64,000 bases of DNA, from positions 1,798,001-1,862,000 of the forward strand of contig NZ_CP091787.1 of assembly GCF_022024035.1 (NCBI RefSeq), given 5' to 3'. The translations under genes were made by a program, and so were the position numbers. The notes beneath the pieces are model-generated. The model did no database searches, had not been told where the DNA came from, and saw only the letters and a program-made list of their open reading frames with translations. Numbering within the stretch: the stretch's first letter is position 1; each line of letters starts with the position of its first letter. The stretch is from Prevotella sp. E13-17. Its GTDB lineage: Bacteria > Bacteroidota > Bacteroidia > Bacteroidales > Bacteroidaceae. Below, in pieces: positions 28,422-38,622 of this stretch.

Positions 28422-29582
28422 ATGAAAGGATTATTCCCCATAGAGAAATTCGGCCATATTAGAACGCCCTTTTACTACTACGACACAGAACTGCTGCGTA
28501 GGACGCTAAATACGATAACAGAAGAGGTAAAAAAACATGAAGGTTTCTGCGTTCATTATGCTATTAAAGCAAATGCCAATCCAAAAATTCTACGATACAT
28601 CAGAGAAGCAGGTTTTGGCGCTGACTGCGTTAGTGGTGGAGAAGTAGAAGCATCCCTCCGCGCAGGCTTTCCATCATCAAAGATTGTTTATGCTGGCGTA
28701 GGTAAAAGCGATTGGGAAATCAATCTAGGCTTAGACAACGATATTTTTTGCTTTAATGTTGAAAGCGTCCCAGAGCTAGAGGTCATAAATAAATTAGCTC
28801 ATCAGAAAGGAAAGTTAGCTCGTGTAGCATTCCGTCTTAATCCAAATGTAGGTGCACATACTCATGCCAATATAACAACTGGCTTAGCAGAAAACAAGTT
28901 TGGCATTGACATGAGAGACATGATTAAGGTTATTGAAGAAGCCGCTCACATGGATAATATTAAATTGGTAGGTCTTCATTTCCATATTGGCTCTCAGATT
29001 TTAGACATGGGCGATTTTGAGGCTCTCTGTAATAGGGTTAATGATTTACAGATTGAATTAGAACGGCATCATATAACTGTTGAGCATATTAACGTCGGTG
29101 GTGGACTCGGAATAGACTACCAACACCCTAATCGAGTTCCCGTCCCTGACTTTAGATCTTATTTCGACACATTTGCAAAGAAGTTAAAACTACGTCCTAA
29201 CCAAACACTTCATTTTGAATTGGGACGTTCTGTCGTTGCTCAATGTGGCACACTTATCACTCGAACCCTTTACGTTAAGGAAGGTTATGTGAAAAAGTTC
29301 GCTATTGTAGATGCAGGCTTCACCGATTTAATTCGTCCAGCTCTCTATCAAGCATATCACAAGATAGAAAACCTCTCAAGTGATGAGGCATGTGAATCAT
29401 ACGATGTAGTTGGTCCTATTTGTGAATCCACAGATGTATTTGCAAAACAAATTGATATAAATAAAATTCATCGTGGCGACTTTTTGGCAATACGCTCTGC
29501 TGGAGCTTACGGCGAAATCATGGCTAGTAGCTATAACTGTCGTCCGCTTCCACTAGGTTATATTAGTGATGAATTTGTATAA
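28422..29582 (+). CDS. lysA: Diaminopimelate decarboxylase
   Basis: 386 residues, PLP-dependent alanine-racemase-fold decarboxylase making lysine from meso-DAP. PLP lysine is in HYAIKANANP, followed by GADCVSGGEVEASLRAG, LHFHIGSQI, the glycine-rich NVGGGLGIDYQH and ELGRSVVA. The C-terminal catalytic Cys lies in GPICESTDVF. Typical length. Confidence 0.97.
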   Translation: MKGLFPIEKFGHIRTPFYYYDTELLRRTLNTITEEVKKHEGFCVHYAIKANANPKILRYIREAGFGADCVSGGEVEASLRAGFPSSKIVYAGVGKSDWEINLGLDNDIFCFNVESVPELEVINKLAHQKGKLARVAFRLNPNVGAHTHANITTGLAENKFGIDMRDMIKVIEEAAHMDNIKLVGLHFHIGSQILDMGDFEALCNRVNDLQIELERHHITVEHINVGGGLGIDYQHPNRVPVPDFRSYFDTFAKKLKLRPNQTLHFELGRSVVAQCGTLITRTLYVKEGYVKKFAIVDAGFTDLIRPALYQAYHKIENLSSDEACESYDVVGPICESTDVFAKQIDINKIHRGDFLAIRSAGAYGEIMASSYNCRPLPLGYISDEFV

Positions 29583-29588
29583 CATGAA

Positions 29589-30533
29589 ATGAATATGCGA
29601 ATATTAAATGTCTATTCTCAGAATAACCATCAGTTAGCACGATATGTAAACATGCTATGCTCAGATATGCCATCTTTGATTGAGATGATGAGTGTTGATG
29701 ACTCTTTTGACATGAAAAAGTCTCTTGAGAATATACATCCTGATATTATACATATTCATGGCTCTGTAAAATGGGATATTACGAACGACTTCCGAATTAT
29801 CATTTCTCCTCATGGTGAAAAAACAAATCATGATGCTTACGTCGTGATTGCTAGAAGTGAAATGGAACGGAAGAAATTATCTGATACCTTCGAACGTCTG
29901 GAAGTTGTTCGTAATCCATTCCTAACTAAAACAACGACTAATGAGGATTGTTGTCATCAACTGATGGCGATTTATCGTAAAGTAACGGACTCTGACGTTC
30001 TTCCTTTAATGGATTCAGATACTTTACTAATGATGCATGCAATGTTAAAAGCTGGTATTACGGGAGATGCTCGTTGGGTTAATTTAGAAAGGACGTGTCC
30101 GATTGATTGGCATAAGCTCCACATCTATGCCCACTATCAAGGGATATCAGATTTTATAAGATCTGGTGCCGCAGTTCTAGGCATCTCAGAACCTAATTCC
30201 GAAGTCATCAGTTCCTATCTCCCTTCCCATTATCAAGAACCAGTACCATTAGAGCATCATGATACAACAAGTATTATAAAAAAGATTATTGAAGGAGATG
30301 TTACCTTACTTCGTTTTGTTGAATTAGACATAGCTTTGCGACGAGGAGATATTGATGAGCCAAGCTTACTACACGATTTAAAAGAACTACATTTTGATAC
30401 ATATTTTCCAAGTATATTACAAATACTTAAAGAAACCACATGGTTGGATGAAGGTTTTATGCCTTGTCTTCCACAAGATAATAAATATACAAACAAATTA
30501 CGAACTATGATGGCTAATTTACTAAAAATATGA
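29589..30533 (+). CDS. Glycosyltransferase-like protein of unknown function
   Basis: 314 residues I cannot assign to a defined function. The N-terminal half has a Rossmann-like pattern typical of GT4 donors-acceptor domains (MRILNVYSQNNHQLARYV, HPDIIHIHGSVKW, ISPHGEK, VIARSEMERKKL, VVRNPF). The C-terminal half is helical and lacks the ExFG-type donor motif, so a transferase reaction is doubtful. It overlaps fbp by 4 bases and follows lysA by 6, so it is in that operon. No signal peptide or membrane helix. Confidence 0.7.
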   Translation: MNMRILNVYSQNNHQLARYVNMLCSDMPSLIEMMSVDDSFDMKKSLENIHPDIIHIHGSVKWDITNDFRIIISPHGEKTNHDAYVVIARSEMERKKLSDTFERLEVVRNPFLTKTTTNEDCCHQLMAIYRKVTDSDVLPLMDSDTLLMMHAMLKAGITGDARWVNLERTCPIDWHKLHIYAHYQGISDFIRSGAAVLGISEPNSEVISSYLPSHYQEPVPLEHHDTTSIIKKIIEGDVTLLRFVELDIALRRGDIDEPSLLHDLKELHFDTYFPSILQILKETTWLDEGFMPCLPQDNKYTNKLRTMMANLLKI

Positions 30534-32488
30534 TAGACGAACGCTACTTAAATCTCTTATCTACGACATATCCAACCGTAGCTGATGCTGCTAGTGAAAT
30601 AATAAATTTAGAAGCAATTCTTAATTTACCCAAAGGAACTGAGCATTTCTTAGCCGATATTCATGGTGAACATGAAGCTTTTCTGCACATATTAAAAAAT
30701 GCTTCCGGCAACATTAAACGTAAAGTCTCTGAGATCTTTGGTAATACAATACGTGAAAGCGAAAAGAAAGAGCTTTGTACTTTAATTTACTATCCAGAGC
30801 AGAAATTGGAGCTAGTTAAGGCTAACGAAGAGCAGATTGATGATTGGTACCAGACAACCATTCATCAGTTGGTTCGCGTCTGCCGTGATGTATCTAGCAA
30901 ATACACTCGTTCAAAAGTAAGAAAGTCTCTCCCCACTGAATTTTCATATATCATAGAAGAACTATTGCATGAAAGTTTAGACGATCAAGATAAGACCGCT
31001 TACGTATCTGTTATTGTTGACACAATTATCTCTACAGGAAGAGCCGATGATTTTATCATCGCTATTTGTAATGTTATACAACGTTTAGCGATAGACCAGT
31101 TACATATTTTAGGAGATATTTACGATCGTGGACCAGGTGCACACATTATAATGGATACCCTGCTTCAGTATCATTCTTGGGATATACAATGGGGAAATCA
31201 CGATGTGTTATGGATGGGTGCAGCAGCAGGAAATGACGCATGCATCTGCAATGTTCTAAGATTGTCTTTGCGATATGCCAACCTTGCAACATTGGAGGAA
31301 GGCTACGGTATTAATCTTGTACCTCTTGCAACTTTTGCACTTGATGTGTACGGGGATGACCCATGTACTGAATTTATGCCTCTACTTGTAAAAGGTCAGT
31401 CTTTAGATGATAAAACAATTCATCTAATTGCCAAGATGCATAAAGCCATCTCTGTTATACAATTTAAAGAGGAAGCACGTATTTTCCATCGCCGTAAAGA
31501 TTGGCAGATGGAAGATCGTTGTATGTTAGAATATATCGATTATAAGAATGCAACCTGCACAGTTGATGGTATTTCTTATAAGATGAATAGTTGTTATTTT
31601 CCGACAATCAAAGAAAATGATTGCAATGCATTAACTAAAGAAGAGTCCACATTATTGTGCAAGCTACATCACTCATTCCGCGTGAGTGAGAAACTTCGCA
31701 AACATATACAGACCATTCTTAGTCATGGATGTATGTACAACATTTGCAATCAGAATCTTCTATTTCATGCATCTATCCCCCTTAATGATGATGGTTCTTT
31801 GAAAAACGTTAGAATTCTAGACCGAGAATTGTGCGGAATAGAACTAATGAACTATATCGGTCAGATGATTCGTTCGGCCTTTCAGAGTGACACACCCATT
31901 GATATGAAAGAATATGCGAAAGATTATTTTTTATATCTTTGGTGTGGAAAAAATTCTCCTCTATTTGACAAGTCGAAAATGGCGACTTTTGAAAGATATT
32001 TCCTATCTGACAAAACAACCTACCAAGAAGAAAAAGGCAATTATTACAAGCTAAGAGACTCCATAGATGTGTGCGACCGTATTCTTGATGCTTTTGGAGT
32101 TCAGGGCAATAATCGCCACATTATTAATGGACATGTACCAGTTCATGCATCAAAAGGAGAGAATCCCATCAAGGCAGGAGGAAGATTAATGGTGATTGAT
32201 GGAGGTTTTTCTGAAGCATATCACAAGGAGACGGGTATCGCAGGATACACTTTAGTATATCATAGTCGCGGCTTTCAGCTAGTACAACACGAGCCCTTCA
32301 CAAATGCCAATGATGCAGTATTAAGAGGATCAGACATTAAATCGACAACACAAATTGTAGAGCTTTCGGCACATCGGATGCATGTTTCTGATACAGACAA
32401 AGGAAAAGAATTGCGTGAACAGATTGAAGACCTTAGAAATCTGCTTTACGCCTACAGGCACGGAATTATCAAGGAAAAAAGAGTATAA
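30530..32488 (+). CDS. fbp: Fructose-1,6-bisphosphatase, class III
   Basis: 652 residues; gluconeogenic hydrolysis of fructose-1,6-bisphosphate. This is the large class III (calcineurin-like) enzyme: metal residues are in LADIHGEHEAF (Asp43, His45), LHILGDIYDRGPG and WGNHDVLWMGA, and a further pair in INGHVPVHASKGENP. Unrelated in fold to class I enzymes. Its stop codon abuts the stop of the convergent AbgT-like gene with no intergenic base. Confidence 0.97.
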   Translation: MIDERYLNLLSTTYPTVADAASEIINLEAILNLPKGTEHFLADIHGEHEAFLHILKNASGNIKRKVSEIFGNTIRESEKKELCTLIYYPEQKLELVKANEEQIDDWYQTTIHQLVRVCRDVSSKYTRSKVRKSLPTEFSYIIEELLHESLDDQDKTAYVSVIVDTIISTGRADDFIIAICNVIQRLAIDQLHILGDIYDRGPGAHIIMDTLLQYHSWDIQWGNHDVLWMGAAAGNDACICNVLRLSLRYANLATLEEGYGINLVPLATFALDVYGDDPCTEFMPLLVKGQSLDDKTIHLIAKMHKAISVIQFKEEARIFHRRKDWQMEDRCMLEYIDYKNATCTVDGISYKMNSCYFPTIKENDCNALTKEESTLLCKLHHSFRVSEKLRKHIQTILSHGCMYNICNQNLLFHASIPLNDDGSLKNVRILDRELCGIELMNYIGQMIRSAFQSDTPIDMKEYAKDYFLYLWCGKNSPLFDKSKMATFERYFLSDKTTYQEEKGNYYKLRDSIDVCDRILDAFGVQGNNRHIINGHVPVHASKGENPIKAGGRLMVIDGGFSEAYHKETGIAGYTLVYHSRGFQLVQHEPFTNANDAVLRGSDIKSTTQIVELSAHRMHVSDTDKGKELREQIEDLRNLLYAYRHGIIKEKRV

Positions 32489-33070
32489 TTATGAAATAAC
32501 ATAACGGAAAGAGTTTATCAATTGCATAGCAAAAACATATAGCACCATGTATGGTGCTATTGTTTTAACACCATCTCCCATTGCTTCTACTACCGAAGCA
32601 ACAGATGTGAATTTCTTTGTAATTAGCCCATAGATAACGCATGACAAAGATAATATAAAAGCAAGCATTGGAACGATAGCTCTACTAAATGCAGAAGGCC
32701 AAAGTTCACCTGTTGCCGAACGTAGAATTGCATGAGATGGAATCGAAAGATATAATATAAATAATATATATAAGACGTCAATAAATAAGACAATCCTAAA
32801 TGCACCATCATGACGGATGTCGTGATGGTGCTGATAGACTCCACTGTTTTTTACACATCCCCATGCGATAGAAAGGAGAAGCCCCCAAATAAGTTCTTCA
32901 TTTTGCAAACCATCTACAAAACTTCCTAAAAACCACCTTACACCTTCTGCAGAAAGGAGAGAACGAATTCCCTCAACCTCAATGGCAGACATAAACCATG
33001 AAGTCAATATTAGCACAAGCTCTAAAGTACATAAAAAGACGAGAAGAGCACCTATAATTTTATTCGTCAT
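32489..33070 (-). CDS. Short AbgT-like membrane protein
   Basis: 193 residues with about five hydrophobic helices. Two blocks look like AbgT transporters (p-aminobenzoyl-glutamate/antifolate exporters): VEGIRSLLSAEGVRWFLGSF, as in the N-terminal IRSLLSxEGIRW region, and AFSRAIVPMLAFILSLSCVIYGLITKK with APYMVLYVFAMQLI, as in the central region. AbgT proteins have about 500 residues, so more than half is missing, including the second half of the transport core. The ATG at 33070 overlaps the response regulator stop by 11 bases. Function unclear; comparison by eye. Confidence 0.75.
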   Translation of the reverse strand: MTNKIIGALLVFLCTLELVLILTSWFMSAIEVEGIRSLLSAEGVRWFLGSFVDGLQNEELIWGLLLSIAWGCVKNSGVYQHHHDIRHDGAFRIVLFIDVLYILFILYLSIPSHAILRSATGELWPSAFSRAIVPMLAFILSLSCVIYGLITKKFTSVASVVEAMGDGVKTIAPYMVLYVFAMQLINSFRYVIS

Positions 33071-33776
33071 CTGGTTCAAGGTTGTCAATGTCTAAGATAT
33101 GAAGTTCTATAGCTCTTACAACTAATCGTGTTGCATTAACGCTTTTCGAGTCAGGAAAAAGTTTCTGGATTAATTCATTTTGACGTTTTTCCAAACTCTT
33201 TACACCAAATGGCATTGCTCTTAACTGTGTAATCTGGTCTTTCGTGTATCCAAGCGCTAGATGACGCAAAAAACGTTCATCATATTCATCAATTTCATAG
33301 TTAATTAGCGCATCTTGCTTAGCAATTTGTGCACCTACACTATTCTTGAATCGATCTACTATTTTCCGCAGAATCGGCTCATTAAAGACAAGTTGCTTTC
33401 CTTCCATCACAGCCGATACATCATTTCGTGTCAGGAGTTCACCTGTTTTCAGAATAATTCCATCTGCTCCCGCGTCAAGAACATCAACCCAAAGTTTTTC
33501 ATTAAGTATTTCTCCTGTAAATATTAGAACTTTAACTTGTGGGTACAGCTCCTTAGTTTGACGACAAATTTCGACACCAACTGTTGTTGAGCCTCCTAAA
33601 CCTAAATCCAGCAATACGAGGTCAGGCAATTGCTTTTTTATAAGATGCCAGTAAGCATACTCTGTATCTGCGGTTCCGATAATTTCCGCTTCTGGTATTT
33701 CTTTATGTATGATACCTTCTGTCCCCTTCAATTCTAAAGGAACATCTTCTACAATAATTACTTTGAAGTTTTGCAT
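33060..33776 (-). CDS. Response regulator with LuxR-like C-terminus
   Basis: 238 residues from the ATG giving [11 protein letters not shown] (an upstream in-frame stretch overlaps the kinase and is not needed). Receiver domain: acidic pair Glu10-Asp11, phosphoacceptor Asp57 in LVLLDLGLG, Thr in IFTGE, Lys in ILKTGE. The C-terminal part (from 165) contains an HTH-like block RFLRHLALGYTKDQITQLR, weakly LuxR-like. It overlaps the 3' end of the big sensor kinase gene by 19 bases, so they form a cognate pair. Confidence 0.9.
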   Translation of the reverse strand: MQNFKVIIVEDVPLELKGTEGIIHKEIPEAEIIGTADTEYAYWHLIKKQLPDLVLLDLGLGGSTTVGVEICRQTKELYPQVKVLIFTGEILNEKLWVDVLDAGADGIILKTGELLTRNDVSAVMEGKQLVFNEPILRKIVDRFKNSVGAQIAKQDALINYEIDEYDERFLRHLALGYTKDQITQLRAMPFGVKSLEKRQNELIQKLFPDSKSVNATRLVVRAIELHILDIDNLEPDDE

Positions 33777-36700
33777 ACTCGTGGAAATATTATATTGATG
33801 AAAACAATGTTTTCTTTTCTTTCTGCCCAAATGCCACAACCGTGTAAATTTGTAATGTTACCAAGATCTCTCAATATTTGTTTGCATATTAATAACGGTA
33901 TGTGTTCTATGCTGGGAGTAAAAAGCGTTTTAAGTTCATCGTCAGTGAGTGAAACTCCCTTTAAACAGACTTGACAAGCTATGTATCTATTATCTCGCGG
34001 CGAATAAGAAATCGCGTCAAAATGGCTTTTGAACACTCTTCGCAGCAAATCAAAAAGCATCTTAAGTTGTAGTTCATTTGCTAAGATTTCGTGCTCGCAC
34101 TCTGTTAGTCTGGTCGAATGTTCGTTTGCCTGTCTATTAGCATGTTCACTCAGAATTCCATAAATCTCGCGATAATAAGCCACCGTGTCATTCAAAGCTT
34201 TATAATCTCCATCATTTAAAAGTTGACGTATTCGCCCTGGATAATACATTGTCTCATGTTTTAGCGAAGAAAGGCAATTATCAAGTACGGCATTGGTAAC
34301 ATATAGCTTGCTGTCTTCATAACGTAACCGACTCAATTCGTCTTCCTTTATTTTTTTCTTCTCTTGAATGTCATTCTGACGTTGAGCCGAATTGTTTAGT
34401 TTAACAATGATATGCCAAACAATTGCTATAAGAATAGCAAACAACAAGATTACCAATAATAAAATGGCTATTTGCTTATTGCTTTGCGATTGCTGCATCT
34501 TTTTACAATAATCATCTAATGTTGCATCTGCTGACAGTTCTTTAAATAACAACGTGTAAATCCTATTATTATAATAATATAATTTCCAGTCGTGAAGCGC
34601 CAGTGCGGCCACAGCGCTCTCGTTTCGTATATCTAGAATTACATTGTAATTGACATCTATTGAATCATGTAACCATCGAATCTCTGGAATTACCGCATTA
34701 TCGGAATACCCCATCAGAGTATCTTTACCTTGCTTTATAATACTAAGATAGTATTCATTTATTTTCTGTCTTCCTAACTCTGCAAAATCCAAGGCTTTCT
34801 CATACTCTCCGTTAATATTACAGAAATAAACAGAGTCTGCATATATACTCGCTTGCTCTATAGGATTCATTGCTGATATCTGTTGAGACATGAGAAATGC
34901 AACACCAAAGAGCAAGAGAGAAAAGCCCCTACCTGCCATTTTCATAATACCTTTTGGCAACCTAAAAAAGAATCTACTCCCCTCGCCTTTTGTACTTTCA
35001 CAATTAATCGTACAGACATTAAAGATTTTACTCGTCTTACGATATTTCTCTATAATTCCTTTGCAGTTCACAAGTCCATATCCGTGTCCACCCTCAATCT
35101 TATGTTCAAAGATATGACTTGCCGTGCTATCATCCATCCCAATACCGGTATCTTTAATGGAAATTTCGACATAATCGTCATTGGTCTCAGAATAGATAGT
35201 AACCGTATCTCCTCCTCTTGTAAATTTTCGAGCGTTATCTGCCAATGTATTCAACATGAAAACAGTCAGTATTTTATCGGCTTTAACAATGGCATCTGTA
35301 GAAACAATATTCAAATGGACATGTTTCATCTTAAATCCCATTTCGCTCTTTGCAACAATATTAAATATCTCCTGAAGGGGGAAAGATTCTATGTGAAGAA
35401 TAAGTTCACCTTGACGAAGTTTGATCCAATTGGTCAAAACATCATTATCTTTTTCTATTTGTTGTGTCAATTCGTTGATATAAGTAATCGTATCCTTGTC
35501 TATATTATCCTTACTTAATCTTATGGAGTGAAGTATTCTGTCAATAAGTGGAGTGATACTATTAACAAGCGAAATTTTAGCTCGATGTTCTAAAAGAACT
35601 CGCTGTTCATTCTCGCAACGAAGCTTTGCTATATTAATTTGTTCATGGATATCCTCTTCTTCGTTGATAATTTCGTCTTCTTCTACAAATTCTCTCCTAC
35701 GCTGTCGTAAAAGCCGACGATAGTATTGAATAACAATAAATATAACAACGATTGCAATTAAGACACTAATGACAATTAACAAATTATTTAATTGTGATAG
35801 CTGATATTCTAACTGTCCAGCTCTTGCTTCAAGATAACGATCTTGTCGAGTTTGCTCCTGTAAGTCTAGATAGCGATTCCTATTCAAATCACTATTCTCC
35901 TTATTATTTATTGCGGCATAGACTACACTCAATTGCTCGCAAATACTTGCCACCAAATCAGGTGCTTGATTAATAATCGTGTCTGAAAGAGCCTTCTCTA
36001 AAGACGTAAGAGCCTGTTCATAATTTTGCTGTGCCCAATAACATGATGCAAGAGTTCTGTATGCACCAGCAATTTGATATACATCTCCATATTTGCAAAA
36101 CAAGTTTAGTGCGCTATCAGCTAAAGCGGGCGCATAATACTCATCAAGATGATGCTCGGCTAATCCCTCTAAGGAATTGGCCATAAAGAATGTATATTGT
36201 CCTTCCCTTGCTAATTCATAGCATCTTGTTAAATATACAATTTCTTTTTCATTGATTTCATTTTGAGTTCCCTGATTAATAACGCCACCAGCACCAATAT
36301 TATAAAGATAGTTTAAATATTGTGCTGTATCACTTTCTAAATCTATAGATATTTCATCCATAGCTTGAATAGACTGTCGTTCTAATCCCACGTAATAATA
36401 GTAAGTGGAGGTGACAAGAGACATTTCACTTTTAGCATAGTTTAGACGGTGTGTCTCATGCTCGTTGAGTATATTGGTGTCTTCTTCGATTCTGGCCAAC
36501 GACTGTGAGGCCTTCATACGATAATCATAAAATTCTCGATTATGCGAACGACGTTGACATAATCGCATCTGTTGAACATAGGCAACAAGAAGTTCAATAT
36601 GATTATCCGTTAATTGGGGAATGTACCGAAGCAAACTGTCGGCCTTATCATACTGCATTCGAATAATATATACGAATGCTAAATTATTAAGTGCTTCTGC

Positions 36701-36889
36701 CTGCCCATCAGGGTAATTATCTGAAAGATTAAATGCGATATTGGCATAATGCACTACAGTGTCTAAATCTCGATAATGATAGGCATAAGAAAGAGAATTC
36801 AGCTTGTCCACCGCTTGTCTATTAGACGGTGAACAAGCTGAAAGAAGTAATATTGTAGCAACTAAATTAAGCGCGAGCTTTTGCCACAT
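33758..36889 (-). CDS. Large sensor kinase, DUF5112/DUF5113 type
   Basis: 1043 residues. Lipoprotein-like signal with Cys19, TPR-like repeats to about 350, membrane helix 369-388, a helical linker whose DHp-like stretch ([13 protein letters not shown]) lacks an obvious His, then a HATPase domain with N box [10 protein letters not shown] (547-556), DTGIG (580-584) and GHGYGL (601-606). A second signal-like helix follows (655-673), more helical repeats, a third membrane helix (803-829) and [18 protein letters not shown] with His878 as a phosphoacceptor candidate. The end is ATPase-like without clear G boxes. The start lies inside the eda 3' end (23-base overlap). Confidence 0.85.
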   Translation of the reverse strand: MWQKLALNLVATILLLSACSPSNRQAVDKLNSLSYAYHYRDLDTVVHYANIAFNLSDNYPDGQAEALNNLAFVYIIRMQYDKADSLLRYIPQLTDNHIELLVAYVQQMRLCQRRSHNREFYDYRMKASQSLARIEEDTNILNEHETHRLNYAKSEMSLVTSTYYYYVGLERQSIQAMDEISIDLESDTAQYLNYLYNIGAGGVINQGTQNEINEKEIVYLTRCYELAREGQYTFFMANSLEGLAEHHLDEYYAPALADSALNLFCKYGDVYQIAGAYRTLASCYWAQQNYEQALTSLEKALSDTIINQAPDLVASICEQLSVVYAAINNKENSDLNRNRYLDLQEQTRQDRYLEARAGQLEYQLSQLNNLLIVISVLIAIVVIFIVIQYYRRLLRQRRREFVEEDEIINEEEDIHEQINIAKLRCENEQRVLLEHRAKISLVNSITPLIDRILHSIRLSKDNIDKDTITYINELTQQIEKDNDVLTNWIKLRQGELILHIESFPLQEIFNIVAKSEMGFKMKHVHLNIVSTDAIVKADKILTVFMLNTLADNARKFTRGGDTVTIYSETNDDYVEISIKDTGIGMDDSTASHIFEHKIEGGHGYGLVNCKGIIEKYRKTSKIFNVCTINCESTKGEGSRFFFRLPKGIMKMAGRGFSLLLFGVAFLMSQQISAMNPIEQASIYADSVYFCNINGEYEKALDFAELGRQKINEYYLSIIKQGKDTLMGYSDNAVIPEIRWLHDSIDVNYNVILDIRNESAVAALALHDWKLYYYNNRIYTLLFKELSADATLDDYCKKMQQSQSNKQIAILLLVILLFAILIAIVWHIIVKLNNSAQRQNDIQEKKKIKEDELSRLRYEDSKLYVTNAVLDNCLSSLKHETMYYPGRIRQLLNDGDYKALNDTVAYYREIYGILSEHANRQANEHSTRLTECEHEILANELQLKMLFDLLRRVFKSHFDAISYSPRDNRYIACQVCLKGVSLTDDELKTLFTPSIEHIPLLICKQILRDLGNITNLHGCGIWAERKENIVFINIIFPRVCKTSK

Positions 36890-37535
36890 AACCCAATGCC
36901 TCCTTGCACTTGTCGGTCACGTACTGCCAATCGCCAGCCTTAATTTTGTCACTAGGGAACAACTTTGATCCCATACCAACACAGAAAACACCAGCCTTGA
37001 ACCACTTTGAAAGGTTATCTTCTTCAGGAGCGACACCTCCAGTAACCATGATTTTGGACCATGGCATTGGGGCTTTCAAACCCTTAATCATATTTGGTCC
37101 AACCACGTCACCAGGGAAGACTTTTGTGAGATCACAGCCAAGTTCCTGCGCTTTTCCTATTTCTGATACAGTCATACATCCTGGACAGTACGGAACCAAT
37201 CGACGATTACATACTGGTGCAATCTCGGGGTTAAACAATGGACCCACAACAAAGTTTGCACCCAACTGTAAATATAGTGCTGCCGTTGGAGCATCAACGA
37301 CAGAACCAATTCCCAGTGCAAGCTCTGGACACTCGATGTCTGCCCACTTTACCAACTCACCGAAAATCTCATGTGCGAAATCTCCACGATTTGTAAATTC
37401 GAATGCACGAACGCCTCCATCATAGCAAGCCTTTACTACTTTTTTACAAGTGTCTAAATCTTTGTTATAGAAAACGGGAACCATACCCGTATCACCAATT
37501 TTCTTTAGAACAGTTAACTTATCAAATTTTGCCAT
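36867..37535 (-). CDS. eda: KDPG / KHG aldolase
   Basis: 222-residue TIM barrel that splits 2-keto-3-deoxy-6-phosphogluconate to pyruvate and glyceraldehyde-3-phosphate. The Glu motif is AFEFTNRGD and the Schiff-base Lys is in DLTKVFPGD, with the phosphate loop [12 protein letters not shown]. It follows kdgK by 32 bases, giving a two-step pathway for 2-keto-3-deoxygluconate from uronates. Its last codons also encode the start of the sensor kinase. Confidence 0.95.
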   Translation of the reverse strand: MAKFDKLTVLKKIGDTGMVPVFYNKDLDTCKKVVKACYDGGVRAFEFTNRGDFAHEIFGELVKWADIECPELALGIGSVVDAPTAALYLQLGANFVVGPLFNPEIAPVCNRRLVPYCPGCMTVSEIGKAQELGCDLTKVFPGDVVGPNMIKGLKAPMPWSKIMVTGGVAPEEDNLSKWFKAGVFCVGMGSKLFPSDKIKAGDWQYVTDKCKEALGYVAKARA

Positions 37536-37567
37536 AGTAGAAGTTTCTATAAATCATTATTATAATA

Positions 37568-38590
37568 TTATCGTTGCACACGTCCGTTGGCATTGCCACC
37601 AGCTAAGGCTTCTACTTCCTCAGCAGAAACCAAATTGAAATCACCATTAATCGTATGTTTCAACGCACTAGCTGCAACAGCAAACTCAAGAGCCTCTCCT
37701 TGTGTTTTCTTAGTTAGCAGACCATGAATCAAACCTCCTGAGAATGAATCTCCACCACCAACACGGTCGATTATAGGGTTGATTTCATAACGTTTTGACT
37801 GATAGAATTCCGTGCCATTGTAAATCAATGCTTTCCATCCATTAAATGTTGCAGAGTATGACTCTCGCAGAGTTGATACAACATATTTGAATCCAAACTC
37901 TTTCATCATCTGTTTGAAGATTCCTTCATATCCAGCAGCATCTGTCTGACCTCCCTCAACATCAGCATCAGGTTTGAATCCAAGGCAAAGTTCAGCATCC
38001 TCTTCGTTACCAATACAAACGTCAACATACTTCATCAAAGGACGCATCACAGAGATAGCCTTTTCACTTGTCCATAGTTTTTTGCGGAAATTTAGGTCAA
38101 CAGAGACTGTAACTCCATGACGTTTTGCTGCTTCACATGCTAAACGAGTCAACTCAGCAGCCTTATCACTGATTGCTGGAGTAATACCACTCCAATGGAA
38201 CCACTGAGCACCTTCCATTACTTCATCAAAGTTAAAATCCGTTGGATCAGCTTCGGCGATAGATGAATGGGCACGATCGTAAATTACTTTTGAGGGACGC
38301 ATAGAAGCTCCTGTTTCAGCATAATACAATCCAACACGATTACCGCCACGAGCAATGAAACGAGTATCTACTCCATAACGTCGCAATGCATTTACTGCAA
38401 TTTGACCAATTTCATGTTTAGGAAGTTTCGATACAAAAAATGCCTCATGACCATAGTTAGCCAAGCTAATAGCGACGTTAGCTTCGCCACCGCCTGGTAT
38501 TATGCGAAAAGATTCACTCTGAATAAAGCGATCATTTCCCTGCGGGGAGAGACGAAGCATAATTTCGCCAAGTGTTACAATTTTTGCCAT
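37568..38590 (-). CDS. kdgK: 2-keto-3-deoxygluconate kinase (PfkB family)
   Basis: 340 residues. PfkB signatures are the N-terminal GGGEANVAISLANYGH and the C-terminal DRVGGGDSFSGGLIHGL with the catalytic Asp in GGGDSF. Phosphorylates KDG made from pectin- or alginate-derived uronates, feeding Eda. The aldolase next to it makes the KDG specificity likely, though a different sugar acid is possible. Confidence 0.9.
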   Translation of the reverse strand: MAKIVTLGEIMLRLSPQGNDRFIQSESFRIIPGGGEANVAISLANYGHEAFFVSKLPKHEIGQIAVNALRRYGVDTRFIARGGNRVGLYYAETGASMRPSKVIYDRAHSSIAEADPTDFNFDEVMEGAQWFHWSGITPAISDKAAELTRLACEAAKRHGVTVSVDLNFRKKLWTSEKAISVMRPLMKYVDVCIGNEEDAELCLGFKPDADVEGGQTDAAGYEGIFKQMMKEFGFKYVVSTLRESYSATFNGWKALIYNGTEFYQSKRYEINPIIDRVGGGDSFSGGLIHGLLTKKTQGEALEFAVAASALKHTINGDFNLVSAEEVEALAGGNANGRVQR

Positions 38591-38622
38591 AATTTTTGAT
38601 TTTGTTTTTTATAGTTAGTTAT

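Noticed and set aside
32541..32566. Hairpin (GCACCAT...ATGGTGC) near the fbp/AbgT-like junction as a terminator
   Set aside because: It lies inside the coding part of the AbgT-like gene and is not followed by a T-run on the plus strand; at most a weak end for fbp.
36904..37425. A 173-codon frame on the plus strand opposite eda
   Set aside because: eda carries its catalytic motifs on the minus strand, and the antisense protein has no recognisable feature.
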